Source: Saccharibacillus sacchari DSM 19268 (lineage in GTDB: Bacteria > Bacillota > Bacilli > Paenibacillales > Paenibacillaceae). Taken from it: a stretch of DNA of 64,000 nt. A program made the position numbers and the translations under genes. The notes under the pieces are model-generated. The model was given only the letters and a program-made list of their open reading frames with translations. It made no database searches and was not told the DNA's origin. The stretch spans positions 1,919,895-1,983,894 of the forward strand of contig NZ_KK073875.1 in the NCBI RefSeq assembly GCF_000585395.1, read 5' to 3'. Numbering within the stretch: position 1 is the stretch's first letter; each line of letters starts with the position of its first letter. This document shows, in pieces, positions 35,608-44,208 of this stretch.

Positions 35608-35638
35608 CGCGGGAGCTTACGAGCTTTCGCGTTTTTTT
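35608..35638 (+). terminator. Attenuator terminator 2
   Basis: Stem CGCGGGAGCT-tacg-AGCTTTCGCG (with G-U pairs) followed by seven T, about 100 bases before the phosphotransferase start. A six-codon mini-ORF (MERVQP, 35661-35681) with AGGAG upstream comes next. Confidence 0.8.
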
Positions 35639-35734
35639 GTATATCAGGAGCAAGCACATATGGAGCGTGTTCAACCTTGATTTACTTTTCACACAACCAA
35701 CTAATCCAAATCGAAAGGCAGTGCGTACCTACCT

Positions 35735-36733
35735 ATGATGAAACTTAGTCAAATGAGCAAGATCCGAAATCTTATCGATGAACAAACATGGAAAAGCCAG
35801 CTTGGCGATCAGTTTGCCCGATTGTGGAGACATGACTTGGGCAGCGTTTATTTTTGGCGAATCAGTTCGAATGCGATCTTCGTTGCGGACGTGGACGGAA
35901 AACGGCATTTTCTTCGTCTTAACCTCGCGGAAGAACGCAGCTTGCCTGAAGTCGAAGCTGAAGTACGTCTTCTGCTCGCGTTACATGACAGCTCATTTCG
36001 AGCCGCTCAGCCCGTCCCCTCGCTGGCTGGACGATGGATCGAGACTGCCGAATGGAACGGTGACGTCTATCACGCCGTGCTGTTCGAAGGCATGCCGGGG
36101 GAACATCCGGACGACGAGAATCTGACCGAAGCCCAATGCCTGCGCTGGGGAAAGGAACTGGGGCGCTTGCATAAGGAGCTTGCCGCCATACCTCCTGCGA
36201 CCGTTAACGGTCGCGGCGATTGGAGCCTCGACCTCGCCAATATGCGGAAGCTTTTGTTTCGGGAATCTGCTGCGATCCGGAGTGCACTGGATGCTGCGGC
36301 ATCGGAAATGGAGCAGGTGTGCCGCATCCAACCCGCTGCGCTTATTCATTTCGACTTCGAGATGGACAATTTGCTGTGGCAAGGCACATTGGTCAGCGCG
36401 ATTGATTTTGACGATTGCCGAATATATCCTCCGGGCGCAGATATCGAATACGCGATTCGCAGCCTTAGGAAATCAGACGCTAGTGAAGCCTCCCAGCAGA
36501 TTCAGGCTTTCTTGGACGGCTATGCGGCAACCTCTCCGTACCCGGTACCTTTGCAGCAAGAGCTTGCTCTCTTCCGGCAATGGCATCGTCTCTATCTTCT
36601 GGCGACAAGTCACCGGGAGATGGATCTGCCGGAAGATGCGCCGCGCGTATCCTGGCAATCCAGTTTGGAACTGAAATTTGCAGCGCTGGCTCAGAAACTT
36701 CGATCGGAGATCGTCGATCATTCGGCAAGCTAA
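35735..36733 (+). CDS. APH-family phosphotransferase (aminoglycoside/homoserine kinase-like)
   Basis: 332 aa. Kinase-like fold of the phosphotransferase enzyme family: catalytic loop HFDFEMDN (res. 205-212) with Asp and Asn in the HxDxxxxN positions, and metal-binding IDFDD (res. 223-227). These enzymes transfer phosphate from ATP to antibiotics, homoserine, choline or other small hydroxyl substrates. The attenuator leader in front favours an antibiotic-linked role, but this is inference. The ribosome binding site is weak (AAAGG about 16 bases upstream). ATGs at 35738 and 35753 are alternative starts. Confidence 0.82.
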   Translation: MMKLSQMSKIRNLIDEQTWKSQLGDQFARLWRHDLGSVYFWRISSNAIFVADVDGKRHFLRLNLAEERSLPEVEAEVRLLLALHDSSFRAAQPVPSLAGRWIETAEWNGDVYHAVLFEGMPGEHPDDENLTEAQCLRWGKELGRLHKELAAIPPATVNGRGDWSLDLANMRKLLFRESAAIRSALDAAASEMEQVCRIQPAALIHFDFEMDNLLWQGTLVSAIDFDDCRIYPPGADIEYAIRSLRKSDASEASQQIQAFLDGYAATSPYPVPLQQELALFRQWHRLYLLATSHREMDLPEDAPRVSWQSSLELKFAALAQKLRSEIVDHSAS

Positions 36734-36754
36734 ATCCCCAACACCCGCTAACCT

Positions 36755-36793
36755 AAAAAAGCTTCGGGCCCTCCGGGGAGGACTCGAAGCTTT
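36755..36793 (-). terminator. Terminator of the Ala/Thr/Pro-rich protein gene
   Basis: Stem AAAGCTTCGAGTCCTCC / GGAGGGCCCGAAGCTTT with a T run on the minus strand. It may also stop the converging phosphotransferase transcript, although the plus side lacks a T run. Confidence 0.8.
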
Positions 36794-36810
36794 GCAAGAT
36801 AAGTCAAAAA

Positions 36811-38121
36811 TTACTTTTTGCCACCCAGGATTGTTTTCGTTACGCCGCCAAGCAGCGCTCCTGCTGTAGTTGTGGTGCCTGTAGTCGCTGTCGATGCCGC
36901 GGCTGTTGTCGTGGAAGCCGTTGCGGTTGTAGCAGTCGTTGTTGTCGTCGCCGCGGAAGCTGCTGCGGATGTTGCCGACGTTGTGCTTGTTGTTGCCGTC
37001 GATGTAGCTGGCGCGGTTGTTTGGGTTGTCGTCGATGTAGCCGGCGCGGTTGTGCCTGTACCCGAAGTTGTACCTCCCAACACGCCACCCAATGCGCCTG
37101 TCAGGCCATTCACTGTATTATTGACTGTATTAACCGTGTTGTTCACCGTCGTATTTACGACATTAACGACCGTTTCGATCAGACCCGGAGCCGAATTTGT
37201 AGTTCCAGTGGTTGTCGTAGGCGTCGTTGTTGTAGGTGCTGGCGTTGTGGCCGCCGGTGTCGTTGTCGCAGGCGCCGGCGCTGCGGCCGCTGGCGTCGTT
37301 ACCGGTGCTGGTGCTGGTGCTGTTGCAACTGGCGTCGTTGTCGCAGGTGCCGGCGTTGCGGCCGCTGGCGTCGTTGTCGCAGGCGTCGGCGTTGCGGCCG
37401 CTGGCGTCGTTACTGGTGCTGGTGCTGGTTCTGTTGCAACTGGCGTCGTTGTCGCAGGTGCCGGCGTTGCGGCCGCTGGCGTCGTTACCGGTGCTGGTGT
37501 TGGTTGTGTTGCAACTGGCGTCGTTGTTGGCGCCGAAGCTGCCGGTGTTGATGTTGGCACTGGTGTTGAAGCCGCTGGTGCCGGTGTTGCTTTCGTACCG
37601 CCGGAAGTCGATGCAGAAGCAGAGCTTGCAGCCGGAGACTGAGCAGTTCCCGTCGATACCGCTGCCGCTGCGGCATCGCTTTGTGCCTTCGCAATCTGAT
37701 CACCGTTATACATTTTGTAAGAACTTGAGCTGATATCCAAACGAAGTTGATGCAATTGCGACTTCCAAGTGATTCCGGCTTTCGAAACCTTCTGCTCGAT
37801 CGCTCTTTCTCCAAGATTCTTCAACGTGCTTTTGAAGTCGTCCGTTTTCAGCGTGAAACCGTTTTGCGAGTAGATCGCTTGCAGCAGGTCATACTGCTGC
37901 TTGCGGTTGGTTTCCATTCTGTCGTAGAACTGCGTTTTTTCTTTTTTGATTTCGATATCGGTCCGGACTTCTTTCCCTACGGCCCGATCGTCTTGACTTT
38001 TATTATCGTACGCGCCGACTTTCGAAGAATCTTTATTCGTATAGGATGTTTTCGCGTTATAATCGTATCTGCTGGATTGATCCGCTCTCGAAGCGGAAGA
38101 GTAGGACGACAATGTGCTCAT
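36811..38121 (-). CDS. Unrecognised ~150-aa domain fused to a long Ala/Thr/Pro-rich tail
   Basis: 436 aa, family not recognised. No signal peptide. Res. 1-~150 are polar with a helical end: FKSTLKNLGERAIEQKVSK then WKSQLHQLRLDISSSSYKMY, which recurs in the 38515-39015 protein. Res. ~175-310 are imperfect repeats of P-A-P-A/T-T-T-P-V-A-T type. A Val/Asn segment (IETVVNVVNTTVNNTVNTVN) looks amphipathic. The tail is almost pure Ala/Thr/Ser and ends AGALLGGVTKTILGGKK. Mucin-like composition suggests a surface, spore-coat or matrix role, but there is no export signal. GAGGGGG lies 11 bases before the ATG. Confidence 0.75.
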   Translation of the reverse strand: MSTLSSYSSASRADQSSRYDYNAKTSYTNKDSSKVGAYDNKSQDDRAVGKEVRTDIEIKKEKTQFYDRMETNRKQQYDLLQAIYSQNGFTLKTDDFKSTLKNLGERAIEQKVSKAGITWKSQLHQLRLDISSSSYKMYNGDQIAKAQSDAAAAAVSTGTAQSPAASSASASTSGGTKATPAPAASTPVPTSTPAASAPTTTPVATQPTPAPVTTPAAATPAPATTTPVATEPAPAPVTTPAAATPTPATTTPAAATPAPATTTPVATAPAPAPVTTPAAAAPAPATTTPAATTPAPTTTTPTTTTGTTNSAPGLIETVVNVVNTTVNNTVNTVNNTVNGLTGALGGVLGGTTSGTGTTAPATSTTTQTTAPATSTATTSTTSATSAAASAATTTTTATTATASTTTAAASTATTGTTTTAGALLGGVTKTILGGKK

Positions 38122-38195
38122 TTTTCACTACCCCCTCAATGGAATGTTCTGTGCGACTTGGTTAGGGATAGTTTACTATTTTATGGTAAAGAAAG

Positions 38196-38213
38196 GGAAT
38201 AGGATCCTATTCC
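38196..38213. promoter_or_regulatory. Perfect 18-bp palindrome upstream of the Ala/Thr/Pro-rich protein gene
   Basis: GGAATAGGATCCTATTCC, perfectly symmetric, 75 bases before the start codon in AT-rich DNA. Candidate operator. The rest of 38122-38458 is AT-rich, and I see no other element there. Confidence 0.5.
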
Positions 38214-38458
38214 TCACTCGCTTCCTCCCATTTTTGTCCAAAAGCAGGAGCATAAGATGGGGTTTTATCTTTGTAAGGCTGGTTTTTCTATGTCGAATTC
38301 GAGTATCTTTGAGTTATTCGTTTTTAATCGACTTTTTTCTACAGCATTTTAAAAATATTGTTTCAAATCAATTAACTTACAATCTATGGAAAAATGACTC
38401 AAGCAACCATACTTCCTATTTCTTAAGTACTATGCCGACGCCAAAACATAAAAAAACG

Positions 38459-38489
38459 CAAAAAAAATCGCCCCTGCACAGGAGGCGAT
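38459..38489 (-). terminator. Terminator of the 38515-39015 gene
   Basis: Minus-strand stem ATCGCC/GGCGAT with inner CTG/CAG, followed by eight T. Confidence 0.85.
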
Positions 38490-38514
38490 TGGTACAATAG
38501 GTGACTGGAATGCT

Positions 38515-39015
38515 TTAGGCTTGAACCGCCTCGGCAAAATCCTGTCTTGAACTGCTATGCTCATTCAGTTTGTCGTACGCCTCCACACTGATCTCCACAC
38601 GGACCTGGTGCAGCTCCGACTTCCATTCCATCTTCATGGAGGAACCGTCGCGAATCATCAATTGCTCGATCGAACGTTGCGCTAGCGCCTTCATCGCATC
38701 TTGAAGCTTTTCAGGCGAAAGTTCGACCCGTGCTTTCTCGGCATAGAAGGTTTGCATCAATTTTTGCTGGGCTAAGCGCTCATCCGCGAGCTTTTGAGCC
38801 AATTGGACTTCACGCTTTTTGCGTTCTTCATCACTCAACAGTTCTTTTTCCCCTGTCTTTTCTGTGTTCAGCTCGGTTTTGTCTTTCATGACTACAACCT
38901 TTGAAGTCTCCAGCTTCGATGTTGGATTCACAATATCCGGATTCACAATCGCGGAAGGTTTGTAATCAATCGCCCAATTACCCGAATCTCCTTTGTTAAA
39001 CGATACCTTCTCCAT
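38515..39015 (-). CDS. Unrecognised protein sharing a domain with the downstream Ala/Thr/Pro-rich protein
   Basis: 166 aa, family not recognised, no signal peptide. Res. ~65-110 are a charged coiled coil (DEERKKREVQLAQKLADERL). Then LQDAMKALAQRSIEQLMIRD and WKSELHQVRVEISVEAYDKL align with FKSTLKNLGERAIEQKVSK and WKSQLHQLRLDISSSSYKMY of the next gene. The start used is the ATG at 39015 (AGGGGGT 7 bases upstream). Separated from its partner by a terminator, so the two are independently transcribed. Confidence 0.75.
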   Translation of the reverse strand: MEKVSFNKGDSGNWAIDYKPSAIVNPDIVNPTSKLETSKVVVMKDKTELNTEKTGEKELLSDEERKKREVQLAQKLADERLAQQKLMQTFYAEKARVELSPEKLQDAMKALAQRSIEQLMIRDGSSMKMEWKSELHQVRVEISVEAYDKLNEHSSSRQDFAEAVQA

Positions 39016-39328
39016 TTCAACACCCCCTGTTACATGATCTCGCTTCAATGTAACGCTTGCTTCGATTGCTTGGCAATCCGATAGACGAACTACAAAACAA
39101 ACTAAAAATACGTACTTCGCGAAATTAAATAAAAGATAAGCCTTATACTACTATGCAATTCGAACTAAAATACATGAGACCAAAGACCTGATTATTTGAG
39201 ATCTTAGAGACCGACTCACCTCCTTCTTTTTATGTCGGCTGCAAACAGGACATTTTTTCCATTTCAGCTCTAATTTCTTACCATCCTTATCATTACAAAA
39301 TTGTTACTTATCAATCTTTTGCAAAACC
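39016..39328. other. AT-rich intergenic region without a gene
   Basis: Holds the leader of the 38515-39015 gene and the upstream side of the oxidoreductase promoter. No ORF, hairpin with T run or repeat stands out. Confidence 0.5.
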
Positions 39329-39357
39329 TTGTCCGCCTGTGAAAAACCCGATATAGT
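39329..39357 (+). promoter_or_regulatory. Promoter of the FAD oxidoreductase gene
   Basis: TTGTCC, 17-bp spacer, TATAGT. Confidence 0.6.
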
Positions 39358-39465
39358 CAGGACATGCGTCTGGAAAAAAAGATGCAAATCCGGCGATATA
39401 CAGCGTGAATGCTTCTATGGAAGAACGTGCGTCGCCGCCTAATCGGAAAGGAATCTTACATACTT

Positions 39466-41415
39466 ATGCTTCTTCGAAACTGGAAAAAAATCGTCTTGCT
39501 GTCTCTTGTCGTCGTCTTCGCCTTGGGCATCGCAGGGTTCTTCTTCGTGCGATATCTGGAACATGCCAGACTGGTCAATCACGGCGTAACCGAAGAACTG
39601 CTGCCCGTCGTCTCTGTCGCCGAAGTCGCCGACCACTACGATGCGGTCGTGACCGGAACCGATCCGGAAGGCATCGCTGCCGCGATCTCCGCCGCGCGCA
39701 ACGGCCTGAAGGTGCTGCTTGTCGACGGACATGACCGTACGATGCTGGGCGGTCTTATGACGGTCGGGGGCTTGAATATGATCGACCTCAACTACTCGCC
39801 GGAGCAGCCTTTTTTTCTTCCGCAGTTGAGAGAACCGAAATATTTGAACGAAGGCATTTTTCAGGAATGGTACGATCAATTCGACGGGTCGGCGTTCGAC
39901 GTGAACGTAGCCGCCAACGTGTTCTATAAAATGGTGAAAAACGAACCTAACATCGATCTGCTCATGGAAACGCAGGCCATGTCTCCGTTGACCGACACGC
40001 AGAACGAGCGCACGACCGTGACGGGAGTCGATCTGACGCTCAAAGACGGAAGCCGAAAGAAAGTCACGACCTCGGCCATTATCGACGCCACGCAAAATGC
40101 GGATGTAGCCGCCGAAGCCGGCGCCGAATTCACGCTGGGCCGCGAAGACATCGGGGATACCAACAGCGTAATGGCCTCGACGCTCGTCTTCCGCATGAGC
40201 GGCATGACCCAAGAAATTTGGGAGCAGCTCGGCAAGCACGAAGACACCGGCATCGACCGGATGAGCGTATGGGGCTATAAAGAAGCGAAAGAATACGAGT
40301 CCAGCGATCCGAGCAAGGTAAAAATGCGCGGCTTGAACATCGGGCGTCAAAATGACGATACGATTCTGATCAACTCGATGCTGCTGTTCGACATCGATCC
40401 GCTCGATCCGGAATCCATCAAGCAGGGCATCGAGACGGGAACCGCGGAAGCGCCGAAAATCGTGGAGTTCCTCAAGAAGCGTTTCCCGGAGATGGCGACG
40501 TTAAAATACGACGGAGTCGCCAGCGAATTGTACTTGCGCGAGTCCCGTCACCTCAAAGCGGAATACCGTTTGACGCTCGTTGACGTGATGGAAAATCGCG
40601 CGCACTGGGACGATGTCGCCTACGGCTCCTATCCGGTCGATATCCAGAGCACGAGCGACGGGCGAATAGGCACGGTGCTGATGAAACCGAGCCAGTACGG
40701 CGTCCCGTTCCGCACTCTGGTGCCCCGAACCGTCGACGGCCTGCTTGTGGTGGGACGCTCGGCCGGCTTCGACACCGTGCCGCACGGAAGCGCCCGCACC
40801 ATTCCGGTCGGCATGGGGACGGGCGAAGCGGCCGGCGCCGCCCTCAAGCTTGCCTTGAACGCGGATATGACGCTGCGCGAATTGTCCGGCTCCGAAGAGC
40901 AGATCACCGCGTTGAAAAAGCAGCTCCGCAAGCAGGGCATGAATCTGTCCCGCCCGAATCTGCCGGAACCGGAATACACCCAGCACAAAGACTATGCCGG
41001 CATGCTCGTATCCGCCAATATGTATCTGACGTCGGGCGGTTACGAAAACGACGGCTGGGGCCTGGACGGCGAAGCCAACGTGCAGCGGTTCTTCAACGCG
41101 GTACGCGTAATTCGTTCTCTTCACCCCGACTTCTTCCCCGGCGAAATGCAGGGCGCGCTGGCCGGCATCGCCGATCCGGCGACGCAGCAGCTTTCGCTGG
41201 AAACGGCGTCCGGCTTGATCGCAAGCGCTCTGGACCTTCCGGTCGAGACAGGCAAAGCGACCGAACTGCTGGTCGCTGACGGCTGGTTGCAGCAAGACAC
41301 GCTGAATCGGATTGCCGATCAGGAAAAGCTCACGAACGGCGACTATTATTCGCTCGTCGGCGATCTGTCCCGGCACTTCCTGCCTGCCGATACGGTAGAG
41401 CATCCGGCGCAGTAA
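39466..41415 (+). CDS. Membrane-anchored FAD-dependent oxidoreductase
   Basis: 649 aa. An N-terminal membrane helix (IVLLSLVVVFALGIAGFFFV) leads to an FAD-binding Rossmann domain in which the usual GxGxxG is written VVTGTDPEGIAAAISAARNG, with the acidic end of beta-2 at LLVDG. A second FAD segment is VDGLLVVGRSAGFDTVPHGSARTIPVGMGTGEAAG. It resembles the FAD_oxidored group often found with secreted or periplasmic proteins. Substrate unknown; the membrane anchor suggests an extracytoplasmic catalytic domain. The start at 39466 has AAAGGAAT upstream; a start 57 bases earlier has none. Terminates at a shared terminator with the converging cellulase gene. Confidence 0.83.
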   Translation: MLLRNWKKIVLLSLVVVFALGIAGFFFVRYLEHARLVNHGVTEELLPVVSVAEVADHYDAVVTGTDPEGIAAAISAARNGLKVLLVDGHDRTMLGGLMTVGGLNMIDLNYSPEQPFFLPQLREPKYLNEGIFQEWYDQFDGSAFDVNVAANVFYKMVKNEPNIDLLMETQAMSPLTDTQNERTTVTGVDLTLKDGSRKKVTTSAIIDATQNADVAAEAGAEFTLGREDIGDTNSVMASTLVFRMSGMTQEIWEQLGKHEDTGIDRMSVWGYKEAKEYESSDPSKVKMRGLNIGRQNDDTILINSMLLFDIDPLDPESIKQGIETGTAEAPKIVEFLKKRFPEMATLKYDGVASELYLRESRHLKAEYRLTLVDVMENRAHWDDVAYGSYPVDIQSTSDGRIGTVLMKPSQYGVPFRTLVPRTVDGLLVVGRSAGFDTVPHGSARTIPVGMGTGEAAGAALKLALNADMTLRELSGSEEQITALKKQLRKQGMNLSRPNLPEPEYTQHKDYAGMLVSANMYLTSGGYENDGWGLDGEANVQRFFNAVRVIRSLHPDFFPGEMQGALAGIADPATQQLSLETASGLIASALDLPVETGKATELLVADGWLQQDTLNRIADQEKLTNGDYYSLVGDLSRHFLPADTVEHPAQ

Positions 41416-41471
41416 CAGTGTGACTTTGCGGCGGCTCCCGCCGTTAACCCTTTCCGAACATGAAGATAACA

Positions 41472-41517
41472 AAAAGCTTGGCAAAGTCCGCTTTCGGACT
41501 TTGCCAAGCTTTTTTCG
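41472..41517. terminator. Bidirectional terminator
   Basis: Near-perfect stem AAGCTTGGCAAAGTCCG / CGGACTTTGCCAAGCTT with T runs on both strands, between the converging oxidoreductase and GH9 genes. Confidence 0.92.
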
Positions 41518-41548
41518 TGCGACTTCCAATCCTCCGACGGAGCGTCGT

Positions 41549-43855
41549 TTATTCGGAAGATTCGGCTTCTTTCAGCATCGCCGTCAGATAAATCAGCGGC
41601 GAGTTGTAGTTCAGCGCCTGTTCATTCGTTTCCCAATCGATCGTGGATTCGTTATAGGCTTTGGCCGGGAACTTGGCTTTGGAATTGTTCGGTCCCCCTG
41701 CCATATAGCCGTTCGGCATTTCGATTATGAAGTCGCGCATATAAATCTCGTGGTGCGTGCTGCGGATCCGGTTTTCTCCGTAGCCGGTAATGTAGCTGAG
41801 TTGAAGCGGATTGATGCCCAACAGATAATTCAGGTTGCTGGACGCCGCCCGGATATTGTCTTCGTCGAACGTGCCCAAGATCCGGCTGCCGATCGCCAAA
41901 CTTACCGGAACGCTGGCCACGTTGGAATTGGCGCCCCAATAGAATGCGTTTTGGGTCGAGTTGCCCCATACCGTCCGATTCAGCGTCGCATCCAACACGT
42001 TTTCGCGCCAAACGCCGTACTTCGCGGCGAACCATTCGCGAATTTGCGGATCGGCCTGCGGCGCGCTCAAGTAATGGTAGTAGCCGATCATTTCCATTCC
42101 GTTGATGCCGTGCGAGAAGTTTGTCGAGTCGAACACATGCGCGAACTCCTGGTAATGGGCTTTGACGTAATCGCCGTATTTCGCTTCTCCCGTCGCGCGG
42201 TATAAGGCGGCCGCCGCGTAGAAACGGTCGTTTTTATCGTTGCCGTCGTTGTAAGGACCGTCCGGCTGCGCAATGTATTCCGGCTGTTGTTCGAGGTAAG
42301 CCCATCCTTTGACCGCCGATTGCAGCAGCGTGTTCGAGTAGTCTTCAAGCGATTCGGTCGACTTGAACACGAGCGAAGCATGGGCCAGAGCGCCGACCGT
42401 ATTGGCTGTCTGAGCGGTCGGAATGATGCTTTCCGGTCCTTCCCCGTCCATGATGAAGCGGTTCGGCTCAGGTTCGCGGATCACGTAAGCATAGAATCCG
42501 CCTGTCGCGGGATCCTGCATTTTTAGGAAAAAGTCAGTCTCGACCTTGATTTCGTCCAACAGATCCGAAACGCCGTTCCCGCTCTCCGGGATATTGAGCT
42601 GGCCGTCCGGGAATGCTTTCGGATACGCTTCGTATGCCCAGAGCAGATCGGATACGGCGGTCGCCGCGGCCGTCACGTATTTGCCCGTGTCGCCCGCGTC
42701 CCACCACCCGCCGGAGACGTCTTTTTTGATCGAAGGATCGGATTGAAGCGGAAGGTTGCGGTCTATCTTGTGCAGGCCTTCGCGCGCGAATTCTCCCGCG
42801 TGCTGCTCGTCCAGGTCGTCATTGGCGCGCTGGTAATAGAAAAATCTTTGCACGTCCGTGAGCAGGTCGCCGTACACGTCCGCCCCCACTTTGAACGACG
42901 CGGACGGCGCGGCGATTCCGTCCACGACGATCTCGTACTCGCCGGCTTCTTGAAGCGGCGTGAAGTCGGCTTTGAGCACTTTTTCGCCCGACGACGGATC
43001 ATAAGCTCTGACCAGGGACAACTTTCCGCTGTACACGGATTCACCGTCGGATGTGCGTTTCACTTCGAACGGCGTACCGACCTTGGCATCCAGTTCGTTG
43101 TAATAACCGCTGACCAGCGCATACTTGTCGCCTCCGCTCGGATAACCGACCTGATTCACTTTGATCGGAGCGGCCGATACTTCCTTATCCGGCGATACGA
43201 CCCGAATATTGGCGATATGTAACGTAATCGGAGCTTCGCTCGTTCCGACCATCTTCAGCAATTGGATCTGGCTCGGATCGAAAAGCGGCTCGGAGCCGAA
43301 AAGGTCCCGGAGCGGAATCGAATAATGCTGCCACTGCGTCGTAAGAGGTTTGTATTCGTTTACATCTTTGGACAAGACGTCAATATTGGTTTCTTCCGGA
43401 TTATCGTCGCCGTCGGTGTAAAATTCGCCGTTGGCTTGAAGACGTTCATGCACGCCGTCGCGGAAGCCGATCCGGAACGATTCGCCGCCTTTCGCGCCGA
43501 CCGCGTCGAATTCCAGCGTGCCGTTTGCGCCGTAACGCGAGAAATCGAACGTCTGCCAGCTGTTTGTCGTATAATGAGCCATCCAACTGCCGGAAGCTTC
43601 GATCCGCTTACCTTTTTTGCCTTGGTACGTTTTGTCGACTACGGTGACTTTGTCGCCCCATCCGTAATCGCTGATCGGGATATCCCGCAGTTTGTTCCAA
43701 TCGGCTCCTCCGGTCGGCACGTAATTTACGATCTGCTCGGCATGCGTGGTCGCGATCGGTCCGACAACCGGAAAAACCAAAGAAACCGCGAGTAATCCGC
43801 CGATCATTTTGAACATGGAGCGTTTTGCGCTTTTTGCTTTTGTTCCGTTAGACAT
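41549..43855 (-). CDS. Secreted glycoside hydrolase family 9 (endoglucanase/cellulase)
   Basis: 768 aa. Signal peptide (res. ~1-40). Res. ~45-212 are a carbohydrate-binding-like beta-sandwich (FDFSRYGANGTLEFDAVG, PITLHIANIRVVS). A CelD-N-type Ig-like domain follows (PIKVNQVGYPSGGDKYAL, res. ~222-315). The GH9 catalytic domain is res. ~320-765, with GGWWDAGDTGKYV holding the catalytic Asp pair and a late NEQALNYNSPLIYL holding the acid Glu. It hydrolyses beta-1,4-glucan by inversion, outside the cell. No dockerin or SLH is present. A CcpA site upstream indicates carbon catabolite control. Confidence 0.92.
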   Translation of the reverse strand: MSNGTKAKSAKRSMFKMIGGLLAVSLVFPVVGPIATTHAEQIVNYVPTGGADWNKLRDIPISDYGWGDKVTVVDKTYQGKKGKRIEASGSWMAHYTTNSWQTFDFSRYGANGTLEFDAVGAKGGESFRIGFRDGVHERLQANGEFYTDGDDNPEETNIDVLSKDVNEYKPLTTQWQHYSIPLRDLFGSEPLFDPSQIQLLKMVGTSEAPITLHIANIRVVSPDKEVSAAPIKVNQVGYPSGGDKYALVSGYYNELDAKVGTPFEVKRTSDGESVYSGKLSLVRAYDPSSGEKVLKADFTPLQEAGEYEIVVDGIAAPSASFKVGADVYGDLLTDVQRFFYYQRANDDLDEQHAGEFAREGLHKIDRNLPLQSDPSIKKDVSGGWWDAGDTGKYVTAAATAVSDLLWAYEAYPKAFPDGQLNIPESGNGVSDLLDEIKVETDFFLKMQDPATGGFYAYVIREPEPNRFIMDGEGPESIIPTAQTANTVGALAHASLVFKSTESLEDYSNTLLQSAVKGWAYLEQQPEYIAQPDGPYNDGNDKNDRFYAAAALYRATGEAKYGDYVKAHYQEFAHVFDSTNFSHGINGMEMIGYYHYLSAPQADPQIREWFAAKYGVWRENVLDATLNRTVWGNSTQNAFYWGANSNVASVPVSLAIGSRILGTFDEDNIRAASSNLNYLLGINPLQLSYITGYGENRIRSTHHEIYMRDFIIEMPNGYMAGGPNNSKAKFPAKAYNESTIDWETNEQALNYNSPLIYLTAMLKEAESSE

Positions 43856-43879
43856 GAATCCATATCCCCCCGCCTTTTA

Positions 43880-43893
43880 AGTAAACGCTTTCA
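43880..43893 (-). promoter_or_regulatory. cre site (CcpA operator) of the GH9 gene
   Basis: Minus strand TGAAAGCGTTTACT, 13 of 14 positions of the cre consensus, 25 bases upstream of the start codon and downstream of a TATATT-like -10. Position predicts catabolite repression by glucose. Confidence 0.8.
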
Positions 43894-43985
43894 ATATAAG
43901 CATAGGGTTTTTTATGAAAAAATAACACCCTACAAATCCGATTTTTTATCCCCTATTTATTAGTCATTCGCATTTATGTTTATTC

Positions 43986-44147
43986 AGGGCGTGTACGCAA
44001 ACTTCGAAGGCAGAAGATTTAGATGGATTTTCGTTCTCAACAAGGAAGAGGTCCGAAGGCGTGCCGGGGCACGTCAAGGAGCACTGACGCAGTGGAGGGC
44101 GAAAAGGCAGCTAAAGATGCACATCGTTAAGTTTGCGTACACGCCCT
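43986..44147. mobile_element. MITE-like element with 19-bp perfect terminal inverted repeats
   Basis: 162 bp bounded by AGGGCGTGTACGCAAACTT and its exact reverse complement. The inside is GC-richer than the flanks, has a small palindrome GTGCCGGGGCAC and encodes nothing. No target-site duplication is obvious (flanks TATTC and AGCAA). Probably a non-autonomous transposon remnant. Confidence 0.75.
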
Positions 44148-44159
44148 AGCAAACGACAG

Positions 44160-44204
44160 CAAAAAAAGCGACGGTCCGGCATTGAAGCCGGGCAGCCGCT
44201 TTTT
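44160..44204 (-). terminator. Terminator of the DUF2750 gene
   Basis: Minus-strand hairpin AGCGGC...CCGGC / GCCGG...GTCGCT, then TTTTTTT. Confidence 0.8.
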
Positions 44205-44208
44205 CGGT

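Noticed and set aside
36818..37642. Plus-strand 274-codon Val/Ala-rich frame
   Set aside because: It is the complement of the Ala/Thr/Pro repeats. The minus frame has a ribosome binding site, a terminator and a domain shared with a neighbour.
39409..39465. Longer N-terminus for the FAD oxidoreductase starting at 39409
   Set aside because: No ribosome binding site precedes it, and the ATG at 39466 begins a normal charged end before the membrane helix.
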